Shown here piece after piece: positions 1-7,319 of a stretch of DNA of 64,000 bases (the stretch's first letter is position 1; each line of letters begins with the position of its first letter). The DNA is taken from contig NZ_FWFZ01000004.1 of assembly GCF_900172355.1 (NCBI RefSeq), positions 62,001 to 126,000 of the forward strand, in the 5' to 3' direction. The notes below the pieces were generated by a model. That model was not told the DNA's origin. It did not search any database and saw nothing but the letters and a program-made list of their open reading frames with translations. The DNA comes from Roseisalinus antarcticus (GTDB taxonomy: Bacteria > Pseudomonadota > Alphaproteobacteria > Rhodobacterales > Rhodobacteraceae). The position numbers and the translations under genes were made by a program.

Positions 1-114
1 GCGATCGCCGAAGACCAGGACGCCGCCGATGGACGGGTCGATCGCCGTCAGGATCAGGGACAGTTTCATGTCGTCCTGGCCAACGATGGCCGAGAAGGGG
101 AAAGGCGCTTTCAT
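1..114 (-). CDS. bchI: Mg-chelatase AAA+ ATPase subunit BchI (5' fragment)
   Basis: Only the first 38 codons lie in the window; the gene continues past the left edge. The peptide starts [20 protein letters not shown] and ends ...GGVLVFGDR, just before the expected Walker A loop. This is the typical N-terminus of the ATPase subunit of magnesium chelatase, which with BchD and BchH inserts Mg2+ into protoporphyrin IX. Its ATG overlaps the crtA stop codon (ATGA), so crtA and bchI are translationally coupled, as in the Rhodobacter crtA-bchI-bchD-bchO operon. bchD and bchO would lie to the left, outside the window. Confidence 0.93.
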   Translation of the reverse strand, partial: MKAPFPFSAIVGQDDMKLSLILTAIDPSIGGVLVFGDR

Positions 115-818
115 GCGGCCTCCTTCTTTTCCGTGAGGGGAGAGACCCCGCCCCAGGTGCCGGCATCGCCGACGACCCGGAACCGGGCGTATAATTCTTC
201 GCGAAACCAGTTGCCGTCGCGCACGGCGCGGATCGCGTCGGCATGGGGTCCGCGGCGGGCAAAGCGGGCCATCGCCTCGGCGTCGGGCCAGATCGAGAAG
301 GTGACCTGCTGGAACCAGGGGACCTCGCCCACGCCGATCTTGAACATGACCTCGGGGTCGGCGCCGATCACCTTGCTGATCCCCGGGGTCCGCGCCCAGA
401 AACGCAGCGCGGTGCGCGGCCGAATCGTCGCCCGGGTCAGCGCGGCGATGGGGCCGGTGCCGGTGGGGCTGGCCTCGGCAAAGGGGGTCACGCCGGACCA
501 GTGGCCGCGCACCGACATGGTCGAAAGATACGCCGTCCAGTCCTCGGAGGCGCGCGCCCGCCAGCGGGCAAAGACCGGCGCGTCGCGGGTCTGTTCCTCG
601 GCGGTCTCGCGGTCCGGCCAAGTGGCGAGGATGCCCCAGACGGCGGTGTTGGGCAGCGGCGTGAAGCCTTCGCCCACGCCCGAGCCGACCAGCTTCCAGA
701 AGCCGATACCCGGTGTCCGCGCCATGGCCCGCCGCGCCAGGCCCATCTGGGTGAACACCCACGCCCGGTCGCGGATCCGGTCAAATCGAAACAGGCTGAG
801 GGTCACGCAGGGCTGCAT
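111..818 (-). CDS. crtA: spheroidene monooxygenase CrtA
   Basis: CrtA is the oxygen-dependent terminal enzyme that converts spheroidene to spheroidenone (2-keto group). The start is placed at the ATG giving [13 protein letters not shown], which matches the usual short N-terminus; an upstream in-frame codon would add 19 residues and run into the PpsR operator. That gives 235 aa, the usual family size. The sequence carries family blocks such as [16 protein letters not shown] and RFWARTPG. It is first in a minus-strand operon with bchI and divergent from crtI. A PpsR-type palindrome lies 21 bp upstream. Its presence indicates the spheroidenone branch, so cells should turn red under oxygen. Confidence 0.94.
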   Translation of the reverse strand: MQPCVTLSLFRFDRIRDRAWVFTQMGLARRAMARTPGIGFWKLVGSGVGEGFTPLPNTAVWGILATWPDRETAEEQTRDAPVFARWRARASEDWTAYLSTMSVRGHWSGVTPFAEASPTGTGPIAALTRATIRPRTALRFWARTPGISKVIGADPEVMFKIGVGEVPWFQQVTFSIWPDAEAMARFARRGPHADAIRAVRDGNWFREELYARFRVVGDAGTWGGVSPLTEKKEAA

Positions 819-838
819 GGATGGGGACTCGCGCAATG

Positions 839-856
839 TGTCAACTAATTCTGACA
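839..856. promoter_or_regulatory. PpsR/CrtJ operator upstream of crtA
   Basis: TGTCAACTAATTCTGACA is an exact TGT-N12-ACA palindrome, the established binding consensus of PpsR/CrtJ. It lies 21 bp upstream of the crtA start. On the minus strand its left edge reads TTGACA and could also serve as a -35 box. It is one of two exact sites in the crtA-crtI divergent region; the other is at 910-927. Confidence 0.85.
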
Positions 857-883
857 GAATGGCCGCGCCTTGCAAAGGGAGTA

Positions 884-912
884 TTGTCAGGTTGACACTT
901 CGGGCCTACTGT
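884..912 (+). promoter_or_regulatory. predicted sigma70-type promoter of crtI
   Basis: TTGTCA (884-889, 5 of 6 to the -35 consensus) is followed after 17 bp by TACTGT (907-912). Transcription would then begin about 7 nt downstream, at or next to the crtI ATG at 919. No Shine-Dalgarno sequence precedes that ATG, which fits a leaderless message. This is inferred from sequence only; a second TTGACA at 892-897 has no good -10 partner. Confidence 0.45.
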
Positions 913-927
913 CCACCCATGTTGACA
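910..927. promoter_or_regulatory. PpsR/CrtJ operator overlapping the crtI start codon
   Basis: TGTCCACCCATGTTGACA is an exact TGT-N12-ACA palindrome. It contains the crtI ATG (919-921) and the end of the predicted -10 box, so a bound repressor would cover the -10 element, the transcription start and the start codon. It is 53 bp from the crtA-proximal site, so cooperative binding would need DNA looping. Confidence 0.8.
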
Positions 928-2448
928 CATTTCCCCGATTCAGATGCCATCGTGATTGGCGCCGGTCTTGGCGGCCTGGCTTCGGCCATGCGCCTCGGCG
1001 CCAAGGGCTACCAGGTGACCGTTCTGGACAAGCTCGATCGCGCCGGCGGGCGCGGCTCCTCCATCACCAGGGACGGGCATCGTTTCGACCTTGGCCCGAC
1101 CATCGTGACATTCCCCGAGCTGCTGGAGGATCTGTGGCGGGCCTGCGGACGGGATTTCCACAAGGACGTGGACCTGCGCCCGCTCGATCCGTTCTACGAA
1201 ATCCGCTGGCCGGACGGATCCCGCTTTACCGCCTGTGGCGATACCGACCGGATGCTGGCAGAGGTGGCACGGCTGTCGCCGGGCGATGTGAAGGGCTACA
1301 AGAAGTTCCTCAAGGGCTCGAAAGACCGCTATGAAGTCGGGTTCGAGCGTCTGGGCCGCATTTCGATGCACAAGCTGATCGAGACCGTGAAGGTCCTGCC
1401 CGCCTTCGCGCGGCTGCGGGCCGACAGGTCGATCCTCGCGCACGCGCGGTCCTGCGTGAAGGACGAACGCCTGCGCATGGCGCTCAGCTTTCATCCGCTG
1501 TTCATCGGCGGCGACCCGATGCACGTGACCTCGATCTATGCGCTGGTCAGCCACCTCGAAAAAGAGTTCGGCGTGCATTACGCCATCGGCGGGGTCCAGG
1601 CGATTGCCGATGCCATGGTCCGCGTGATCGAAGGGCAGGGCGGCCGCGTGCACCTTGGGGTCGAAGTCGACGAGATCCTGGTGGAACAGAGCCACGCCAA
1701 GGGGGTCCGCCTTGCCGATGGCGAGACACTGGCGGCGCCGCTTGTCGTCAGCAATGCCGACGCCGGGCACACCTATTCCCGCCTGCTGCGCAACCATGCG
1801 AAACGGCGCTGGACCGATCGCAAGCTGGACCGCAGCCGCTGGTCCATGGGCCTGTTCGTCTGGTATTTCGGCACCGAAGGCACGCGCGACAAATGGCTGG
1901 ACGTCGGCCACCACACCATCATCAACGGCCCGCGCTACGAGGGGCTGCTGTCCGACATCTTCCTGCGCGGCAAGCTTTCGCAGGACATGAGCCTTTATCT
2001 GCATCGCCCCACGGTCACCGAACCGGGGGCGGCGCCCGAAGGGGGTGACACGTTCTACGCCCTGTCGCCGGTGCCGCATCTGGGCTGGGACAATGCCGTG
2101 AACTGGGACGAGATGCACGAGACCTATCGCCAGCAGGTCGCCCGCGTCCTGGACCAGCACATGCCGGGGTTCGAGCAGCACCTCACCGCGAGTCACATCC
2201 TCACCCCGTCGGATTTCGAGAGCCGCTATCTTTCTCCTCACGGCTGCGGATTCTCGATCGAGCCGCGGATCCTGCAATCCGCCTGGTTCCGCCCCCACAA
2301 TGTCAGCGAAGAGGCCAAGGGCCTGTTCCTCGCCGGCGCGGGCACCCATCCGGGCGCCGGCCTGCCGGGCGTCATCGCCTCGGCCGAGGTTCTGGCCGGG
2401 ATGGTCCCGCCAATCGCTACCAAAGACAACAGGATGGCAGCCGAATGA
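919..2448 (+). CDS. crtI: phytoene desaturase CrtI
   Basis: This FAD-dependent desaturase takes phytoene through three desaturations to neurosporene in the spheroidene pathway. The 509-aa protein has the N-terminal dinucleotide-binding motif GAGLGG (residues 14-19), the block GGRGSSITRDGHRFDLGPTI and the C-terminal FAD signature GAGTHPGAGLPGVI. The start was chosen because the Rossmann motif begins only 11 residues in and no other in-frame ATG fits. Upstream in-frame sequence belongs to the antisense of crtA. There is no visible ribosome-binding site. The stop overlaps the crtB ATG (ATGA), so the two are coupled. Confidence 0.97.
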   Translation: MLTHFPDSDAIVIGAGLGGLASAMRLGAKGYQVTVLDKLDRAGGRGSSITRDGHRFDLGPTIVTFPELLEDLWRACGRDFHKDVDLRPLDPFYEIRWPDGSRFTACGDTDRMLAEVARLSPGDVKGYKKFLKGSKDRYEVGFERLGRISMHKLIETVKVLPAFARLRADRSILAHARSCVKDERLRMALSFHPLFIGGDPMHVTSIYALVSHLEKEFGVHYAIGGVQAIADAMVRVIEGQGGRVHLGVEVDEILVEQSHAKGVRLADGETLAAPLVVSNADAGHTYSRLLRNHAKRRWTDRKLDRSRWSMGLFVWYFGTEGTRDKWLDVGHHTIINGPRYEGLLSDIFLRGKLSQDMSLYLHRPTVTEPGAAPEGGDTFYALSPVPHLGWDNAVNWDEMHETYRQQVARVLDQHMPGFEQHLTASHILTPSDFESRYLSPHGCGFSIEPRILQSAWFRPHNVSEEAKGLFLAGAGTHPGAGLPGVIASAEVLAGMVPPIATKDNRMAAE

Positions 2449-3464
2449 TCGCTGAAACAGACCTTGAGCACTGCCGCAACGCGATCCGGACCGGGTCCCT
2501 GTCGTTCTACGCCGCCTCGCGGGTTCTGCCCGCGCGGGTCCGCGACCCGGCGCTCGCGCTATACGCCTTCTGCCGGCTGGCGGACGATCTGGTCGACGAG
2601 GGCAGCGAGAAGGTCGGCGCCGTGCTCAGCCTGCACGAGCGTCTGGACCTCGCCTATGCCGGCCGTCCCCGCAACGCTCCCGCGGACCGGGCCTTTGCCG
2701 CGATCGTCGAGGATTTCGAGATGCCCCGCGCCCTGCCCGACGCCCTTCTGGAGGGTCTGGCCTGGGACGCGCGCGGCGACCGCTATGCCACGTTGAGCCA
2801 GGTCAGGGACTATTCCGCTCGGGTCGCCTCGGCCGTGGGGGCGATGATGTGCGTGTTGATGCGGGTGCGCGACGCCGATGCGCTGGCCCGCGCCTGCGAC
2901 CTTGGCGTGGCGATGCAGCTGACGAACATCGCCCGCGACGTGGGCGAGGATGCCCGCGCCGGGCGGCTCTACCTGCCGACCGACTGGTTCGCCGAGGCGC
3001 GGCTCGACCCCGAATGCTTCCTGCGCGAGCCTTTGCCCCTGGACGAGGTGCGCCGCATGGTCTCGCGCCTGCTGTCCGAGGCGCGGCGCCTCTATATCCG
3101 GTCGGAGCCCGGGATCGCCGCGCTGCCGCTGGACGCGCGGACGGGGATCTGGTCCGCCCGGCTGATCTATGGTGCGATCGGCACCGAGGTGCGCCGCGCC
3201 GGCTGCGATTCCGTCTCGCACCGGGCCCACACCGGCACCTTGCAGAAAGCCTGGCTCATGGGGCGCGCCGGTGTCCGCAGCGTCACCTCCTCCGTGCTGC
3301 CGAAACAGGCCGTTCTTCATGCGCCGCCCCTGGCAGAGACCGCCTTTCTGGTCGAGGCCACGCGCCGCGCGGACCGTGTCCCGCACCGCGCGGCCGCGTT
3401 GCTTTCGGTGATCGCGGATCTTAATTCTCACGATGCCTCTGGAACTCGGAGCATCGGCGCCTAA
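2445..3464 (+). CDS. crtB: phytoene synthase CrtB
   Basis: CrtB condenses two geranylgeranyl diphosphates to phytoene, the first committed carotenoid step. The 339-aa protein carries both squalene/phytoene synthase Asp-rich motifs: DDLVDE (residues 47-52) and QLTNIARDVGED (158-169). It overlaps crtI by 4 nt and is followed 9 nt later by tspO, so the three are probably one transcript. Confidence 0.97.
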   Translation: MIAETDLEHCRNAIRTGSLSFYAASRVLPARVRDPALALYAFCRLADDLVDEGSEKVGAVLSLHERLDLAYAGRPRNAPADRAFAAIVEDFEMPRALPDALLEGLAWDARGDRYATLSQVRDYSARVASAVGAMMCVLMRVRDADALARACDLGVAMQLTNIARDVGEDARAGRLYLPTDWFAEARLDPECFLREPLPLDEVRRMVSRLLSEARRLYIRSEPGIAALPLDARTGIWSARLIYGAIGTEVRRAGCDSVSHRAHTGTLQKAWLMGRAGVRSVTSSVLPKQAVLHAPPLAETAFLVEATRRADRVPHRAAALLSVIADLNSHDASGTRSIGA

Positions 3465-3473
3465 GTAAAGCCG

Positions 3474-3953
3474 ATGGATTGGGTTCTCTTCTTCTTGTTT
3501 CTCGCCGCCTGCTTCAGTGCTGGCGTGACCGGAGCCCTGTTTCCGACGGACCCGTGGTATACTGCCCTGCGCAAACCCTCCTGGGTGCCGCCGAACTGGG
3601 CGTTTCCCGTGGTCTGGACATCGCTATACTTCCTGATGGCCTTCGCAGCCGCCCGCGTCGCCCCGATGGAGGGCAGCGAATACGCCGTCGCCTTCTGGGC
3701 CGTGCAGATCGCGCTGAACGCGGTCTGGACGCCTGTGTTCTTCGGGCTGCGGCGGCTCAAGGGATCGTTGCCGATCATGGCCGCGCTCTGGCTGGCGGTC
3801 GCGGGCACCACGATCACCCATTGGCAGCTTGACTGGATCGCGGGCCTGGCCCTCGCGCCCTACCTTGTCTGGGTGACGATCGCCGCGGGGCTCAACGTTG
3901 CCATGTGGCGGCTGAACCCCGACCAGGCACCGCTGGAACCGGCCAAGCTTTAG
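3474..3953 (+). CDS. tspO: TspO/MBR-family tryptophan-rich membrane protein
   Basis: This 159-aa protein belongs to the TspO (peripheral benzodiazepine receptor-like) family. It has about five hydrophobic segments and the Trp/Pro-rich signature KPSWVPPNWAFPVVW near the N-terminus. In R. sphaeroides TspO sits beside crtB, responds to oxygen and modulates PGC expression, probably through tetrapyrrole export or turnover; the same neighbourhood here supports that role. The ribosome-binding site is weak, so translation may depend on coupling to crtB. It meets crtC tail to tail with 1 nt between stop codons. Confidence 0.93.
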   Translation: MDWVLFFLFLAACFSAGVTGALFPTDPWYTALRKPSWVPPNWAFPVVWTSLYFLMAFAAARVAPMEGSEYAVAFWAVQIALNAVWTPVFFGLRRLKGSLPIMAALWLAVAGTTITHWQLDWIAGLALAPYLVWVTIAAGLNVAMWRLNPDQAPLEPAKL

Positions 3954-3954
3954 C

Positions 3955-4956
3955 CTACTTGCGCCGGCGCGGGACCCGCACCGCCAGCATCGGCTTTAGC
4001 AGTGGCGACCGGAAGCGGTTCAGATCCAGCGCCTCGTGGACCCCGGTAACCTCTTCGCCAAACAGTCGCGTCGTGACCGCCGAGCGGGAATAGAACGGCG
4101 CATCCAGCATGTTCAGAGCCTGTTTCGGCGTGAAGCCCGCATCCGCCCGCGTCTCGCGCCGCACGGCCCAGAGCGAACGGCGGAACCGCACGCGCGGCGG
4201 CGCCTCTATGGTGGCGGCCGAGCCGTCCGCGCCGAAGCGGAACGCCGCGCCCAGCCGGGTGCCATCGCGTCGGTCGGCGTCGTAGACACAGGTCGCGCCG
4301 TCCTTCGCCGGAAAGCGTCCCCAGGTCCAATAGCTGAAATCCGCCTCCAGCGCGCGGGTGCCGAAGTTCGAATCGAAATAGCCGTGGCCGCTCCATTGCT
4401 GGCCGCGCCCCTCCAGATCGACCTTGATGCGCGAGACCGGGGCGAAGGGCCGCCAGACATGGGCGCCGTCCTCGGTCAGCGGCAGCTCGACCGAGGTCAG
4501 CGCCTCGGGCTCCACCACGATCTGGCCGCGCAGCCGTCCGACATTGGGCAGGCCGCCCCATTCGTCGACGTCGATCACCAGCTTGTCGCCGGTCCAGCTC
4601 ATGGCCGAGGGCCCGATCTCCAGCCGGTCAGGGGTCGTGTGCAGCGCGGCGCGTCCGCGTTCGGTCATCGCAAAGCGTCCGCCAGGGCCGTAGGTGACGA
4701 CGTTCAGGCAGACGTGGTTCGCGGGGTCGCGCCGTCCGGACCAGGCGTACCAGGGCGAGAATACCGATCCGATGAACCCGATGATGGAGACAGCGCGCTG
4801 TCCGTCGTCCGAGAGTCCGTCGACATACCACCAGGCATATCCGTCGCCGGGGACGTCAAGGTGGAACCAAGGTCTGTCCTGATCGCCTCGGCCGCGTGCT
4901 TGCCGGAGAGCGCCGCCATCGGCACCCCCGCCCCCGGGTGCGCCCCGCCCCCGCAC
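3955..4956 (-). CDS. crtC: carotenoid 1,2-hydratase CrtC (start uncertain)
   Basis: CrtC adds water across the C1-C2 bond of neurosporene. Recognisable homology begins at WFHLDVPGDGYAWWYVDGL and continues through IGFIGSVFSPWYAWSGRRDP to the C-terminus. No ATG lies near the start of that block; the closest allowed in-frame codon is a GTG at 4956, used here to give 333 aa. An ATG exists only at 5160. Whichever is used, the start lies inside crtD in another frame, and the conserved N-terminus of CrtC is read from the same DNA as the CrtD tail. The end of the gene abuts tspO. Confidence 0.85.
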   Translation of the reverse strand: MRGRGAPGGGGADGGALRQARGRGDQDRPWFHLDVPGDGYAWWYVDGLSDDGQRAVSIIGFIGSVFSPWYAWSGRRDPANHVCLNVVTYGPGGRFAMTERGRAALHTTPDRLEIGPSAMSWTGDKLVIDVDEWGGLPNVGRLRGQIVVEPEALTSVELPLTEDGAHVWRPFAPVSRIKVDLEGRGQQWSGHGYFDSNFGTRALEADFSYWTWGRFPAKDGATCVYDADRRDGTRLGAAFRFGADGSAATIEAPPRVRFRRSLWAVRRETRADAGFTPKQALNMLDAPFYSRSAVTTRLFGEEVTGVHEALDLNRFRSPLLKPMLAVRVPRRRK

Positions 4957-6341
4957 AGGTAGAGGCCCGGAAGCGGCGTCCGCGCCCTGGGCCGTTTCAG
5001 ACCCGCCGTCAGACCCTGCGGGGATCGGCCGTAGAGGGATCCTTGGCTGGCCGGAAAGAGCGCGTCGAACTCCCGCGGGATCGTCAGCGCCTCTGGCATG
5101 GGCCGCGGATCCGGACGCAGGCCGAAAGTATCGAGCCGGTCGAAAATCAGTGTCTGACATAGGGCTTTTTCCTTTTCCGCGCTGTCGGGCCGGTCCGAGA
5201 GGGGGGGTGCGTTGCGAATGATCTCGACCCGCTCGGGGCCCTGCACCGGCCCGCGCAGGCGATCCTGCGCACAGATATAGAGCGTCGCGTCGTCCGGCAC
5301 GTCGCCCTTTTCGAGCGCCGCGAACTCGGCAATCGGGTCATGGCCGAAGAACACGTTGTGATAGGCCATCTCGGGGCCGCGAAATTCGGCGGCGAAGGCA
5401 TAGACATGGGCGGAGAGGGAGCGCGGCTCGATCCCCCCGGTGCCGACGGCATTGGCCGCCGCAGGGCCGAGCAGACCGGTGGCCAGCGCCCGGGGATCGC
5501 CGTTGAACAGGATCGCGTCGGCGGTGTGGCGGGCGTCTTCTGTCTCCACCGCGACGGCGCGGCCCGATTGCCGGACGATCCGCGTGGCACGGGTGTCGTA
5601 GTGAAAGACCGCGCCTTTCTGGCGGGCGAGCGCCTCGATCGCGCGGGCAAGGGCCGCCATGCCACCGCGCACTGCCCAGACCCCCTGGGCCTCGGCTTCC
5701 CAGATCAGCGAGAGCAGGGCCGGGGTCCGCGCCGGCGTGCCGCCGACATAGGTGGCGTAGCGGGCGAAGAGTTGGGCCAGTTTCGGCTCTGAAAACCGGG
5801 TGCGCAGGTGCGAGGCGAGGCTGCGCAGCGGCGCCATGTCCGCGATCAGCCGGGGCTGCCGCAGGACCTGTGCCACCAGCGCGGTCTGCGCCGGGTCCGC
5901 CGCCTGCATCATCGGGGCGTCGAAGGCCGCGAACAGGCGCCGCGCCCGGGCCGAGAAGGCCGCGAATTCCGCCGCCGCCGTGGAGCCGAAGACCTCGCCC
6001 ACGGCGGCCTCGTTGCGGGCCTCGTCGCAGAAGAGGTCGAGCGTGGTGCCGTCGTCCCAGAAGTGCCGCGCCAGCAGGTCGAGCCGGTCGAGGGTCACGT
6101 GATCGGCCAGGGCGCTGCCCACCTCGGTGAAGAGGGCCTCGAACACCGGGCGCAGGGTCAAGACGGTCGGGCCGGCATCGACCGGCCCCGCGACCGAGGG
6201 CAGGGTGCGCATCTTGCCGCCCGGGCCGGCCGCGGCCTCCAGAAGGGTGACGTCGTGGCCCCGGTGCGCCAGCCGGAGCGCAGCCGACAGCCCGCCGATC
6301 CCGGCGCCGATGATCACCACCTTCTTTTTGACCGCTGTCAT
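4704..6341 (-). CDS. crtD: methoxyneurosporene dehydrogenase CrtD with extended C-terminus
   Basis: CrtD is a CrtI-like FAD desaturase that introduces the 3,4-double bond in 1-hydroxy/methoxy carotenoids. The start is the ATG giving MTAVKKKVVIIGAGIGG, preceded by GGAGGACGC. The dinucleotide motif GAGIGG is at residues 12-17 and the C-terminal signature GGGAHPGAGVPMAALSGKHAAEAI ends near residue 490, where CrtD proteins normally end (about 495 aa). Here the frame stays open to residue 545, adding a Ser/Thr/Pro/Gly-rich tail of about 54 residues read from the 5' part of crtC in another frame. Confidence 0.93.
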   Translation of the reverse strand: MTAVKKKVVIIGAGIGGLSAALRLAHRGHDVTLLEAAAGPGGKMRTLPSVAGPVDAGPTVLTLRPVFEALFTEVGSALADHVTLDRLDLLARHFWDDGTTLDLFCDEARNEAAVGEVFGSTAAAEFAAFSARARRLFAAFDAPMMQAADPAQTALVAQVLRQPRLIADMAPLRSLASHLRTRFSEPKLAQLFARYATYVGGTPARTPALLSLIWEAEAQGVWAVRGGMAALARAIEALARQKGAVFHYDTRATRIVRQSGRAVAVETEDARHTADAILFNGDPRALATGLLGPAAANAVGTGGIEPRSLSAHVYAFAAEFRGPEMAYHNVFFGHDPIAEFAALEKGDVPDDATLYICAQDRLRGPVQGPERVEIIRNAPPLSDRPDSAEKEKALCQTLIFDRLDTFGLRPDPRPMPEALTIPREFDALFPASQGSLYGRSPQGLTAGLKRPRARTPLPGLYLCGGGAHPGAGVPMAALSGKHAAEAIRTDLGSTLTSPATDMPGGMSTDSRTTDSALSPSSGSSDRYSRPGTPGPDGATPRTTSA

Positions 6342-6381
6342 GCGTCCTCCGTTTCGGAATTGTTGACTCGACGGCGCAATA

Positions 6382-6424
6382 TGTCCAGTCTGATTGACAC
6401 ATTGCATGTCGTTCTGAGTTTACA
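6382..6424. promoter_or_regulatory. tandem PpsR/CrtJ operators between crtD and crtE
   Basis: There are two exact TGT-N12-ACA palindromes: TGTCCAGTCTGATTGACA (6382-6399) and TGTCGTTCTGAGTTTACA (6407-6424). They are 7 bp apart, the close spacing known to allow cooperative binding of CrtJ/PpsR. The first contains TTGACA (6394-6399), a likely -35 for crtE. The pair lies between the divergent crtD and crtE starts and could repress both. Confidence 0.87.
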
Positions 6425-6446
6425 GAGCGACGATGAGGGGACTTCC

Positions 6447-7319
6447 ATGGCATTATCCACCCGGATCGAGACGGCAATAGGGCAGGCTGTGGCCGTCGGG
6501 CGGGCTGGGGGGCCGGCTCGGCTGTCGGCCGCGCTCGACTATGCGGTGCAGCCCGGCGGGGCGCGGATTCGGCCGACGATCCTGTTGTCGGTCGCGCAGG
6601 CTTGCGGCGACGACCGGCCCGCCGTGTCGGATGCCGCGGCCGCCGCTCTGGAGCTGATCCATTGCGCGAGCCTCGTGCATGACGACCTACCCTGTTTCGA
6701 CGATGCCGAGATGCGCCGGGGCAAACCGGCCTTGCACAAGGCCTTTTCGCAACCGCTTGCCGTGCTGGCCGGCGACAGCCTGATCGTGCTCGCCTTCGAG
6801 GTGATCGCGGCGGCCGCCGCCGATGCGCCAGACCGGGCCGTGGCACTGACCCGTCATCTGGCCCGGCGCACCGGGATGCCGGGCGGCATCTGCGCGGGGC
6901 AGGGCTGGGAGAGCGAGGCCGAGATCGACCTGCGGGCCTATCACCGGGCCAAGACGGGGGGGCTGTTCATGGCGGCGACGCAGATGGGTGCGATCGCGGC
7001 GGGCCAGGATCCCGAGCCCTGGGAAGAACTTGGCGACCGGATCGGCGAGGCCTTTCAGGTCGCCGACGATCTGCGCGACGCGATCTGCACTGCCGAGGAT
7101 CTGGGCAAGCCGGTGGGTCAGGATGACTTGCACGGCAGGCCCAGCGCAGTCGCCGAACTTGGTCTCGACGGGGCCGTTCGGCGGCTGGACGACATCCTCG
7201 CGGGGGCCATCGCGTCTATTCCGTCCTGCCCCGGGGAGGCGGAACTGGCCGGGATGGTTCGTGCCTATGCAGGCAGGATCCTGCCCGAGGCCGTGCGGGA
7301 GATGGTGCCCGGTGAGTGA
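6447..7319 (+). CDS. crtE: geranylgeranyl diphosphate synthase CrtE
   Basis: CrtE makes geranylgeranyl diphosphate for phytoene synthesis and for the bacteriochlorophyll tail. The 290-aa protein has both prenyl-synthase Asp-rich motifs: DDLPCFDD (residues 79-86) and DDLRD (207-211). The ATG at 6447 has a good GAGGGG Shine-Dalgarno; an upstream in-frame ATG at 6381 would begin inside the PpsR operators and is rejected. It is the first gene of the crtEF-bchCXYZ-puf superoperon. The 3' end overlaps crtF by 8 nt. Confidence 0.96.
   Translation: MALSTRIETAIGQAVAVGRAGGPARLSAALDYAVQPGGARIRPTILLSVAQACGDDRPAVSDAAAAALELIHCASLVHDDLPCFDDAEMRRGKPALHKAFSQPLAVLAGDSLIVLAFEVIAAAAADAPDRAVALTRHLARRTGMPGGICAGQGWESEAEIDLRAYHRAKTGGLFMAATQMGAIAAGQDPEPWEELGDRIGEAFQVADDLRDAICTAEDLGKPVGQDDLHGRPSAVAELGLDGAVRRLDDILAGAIASIPSCPGEAELAGMVRAYAGRILPEAVREMVPGE

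Noticed and set aside
885-897. TGT-N7-ACA sequence considered as a third crtA/crtI operator
   Set aside because: The spacer is 7, not 12, so it does not meet the PpsR palindrome rule.
940-2349. Antisense frame over crtI
   Set aside because: CrtI is unambiguous on the plus strand and the antisense product lacks family features.
6381-6446. Upstream in-frame ATG for crtE
   Set aside because: It would place translation through the PpsR operators; the downstream ATG has a better Shine-Dalgarno and matches the family length.
5338-6846. Long minus-strand frame overlapping crtD and crtE
   Set aside because: It is the wrong frame of crtD; the translated product is Arg/Pro-rich and lacks the FAD motif.
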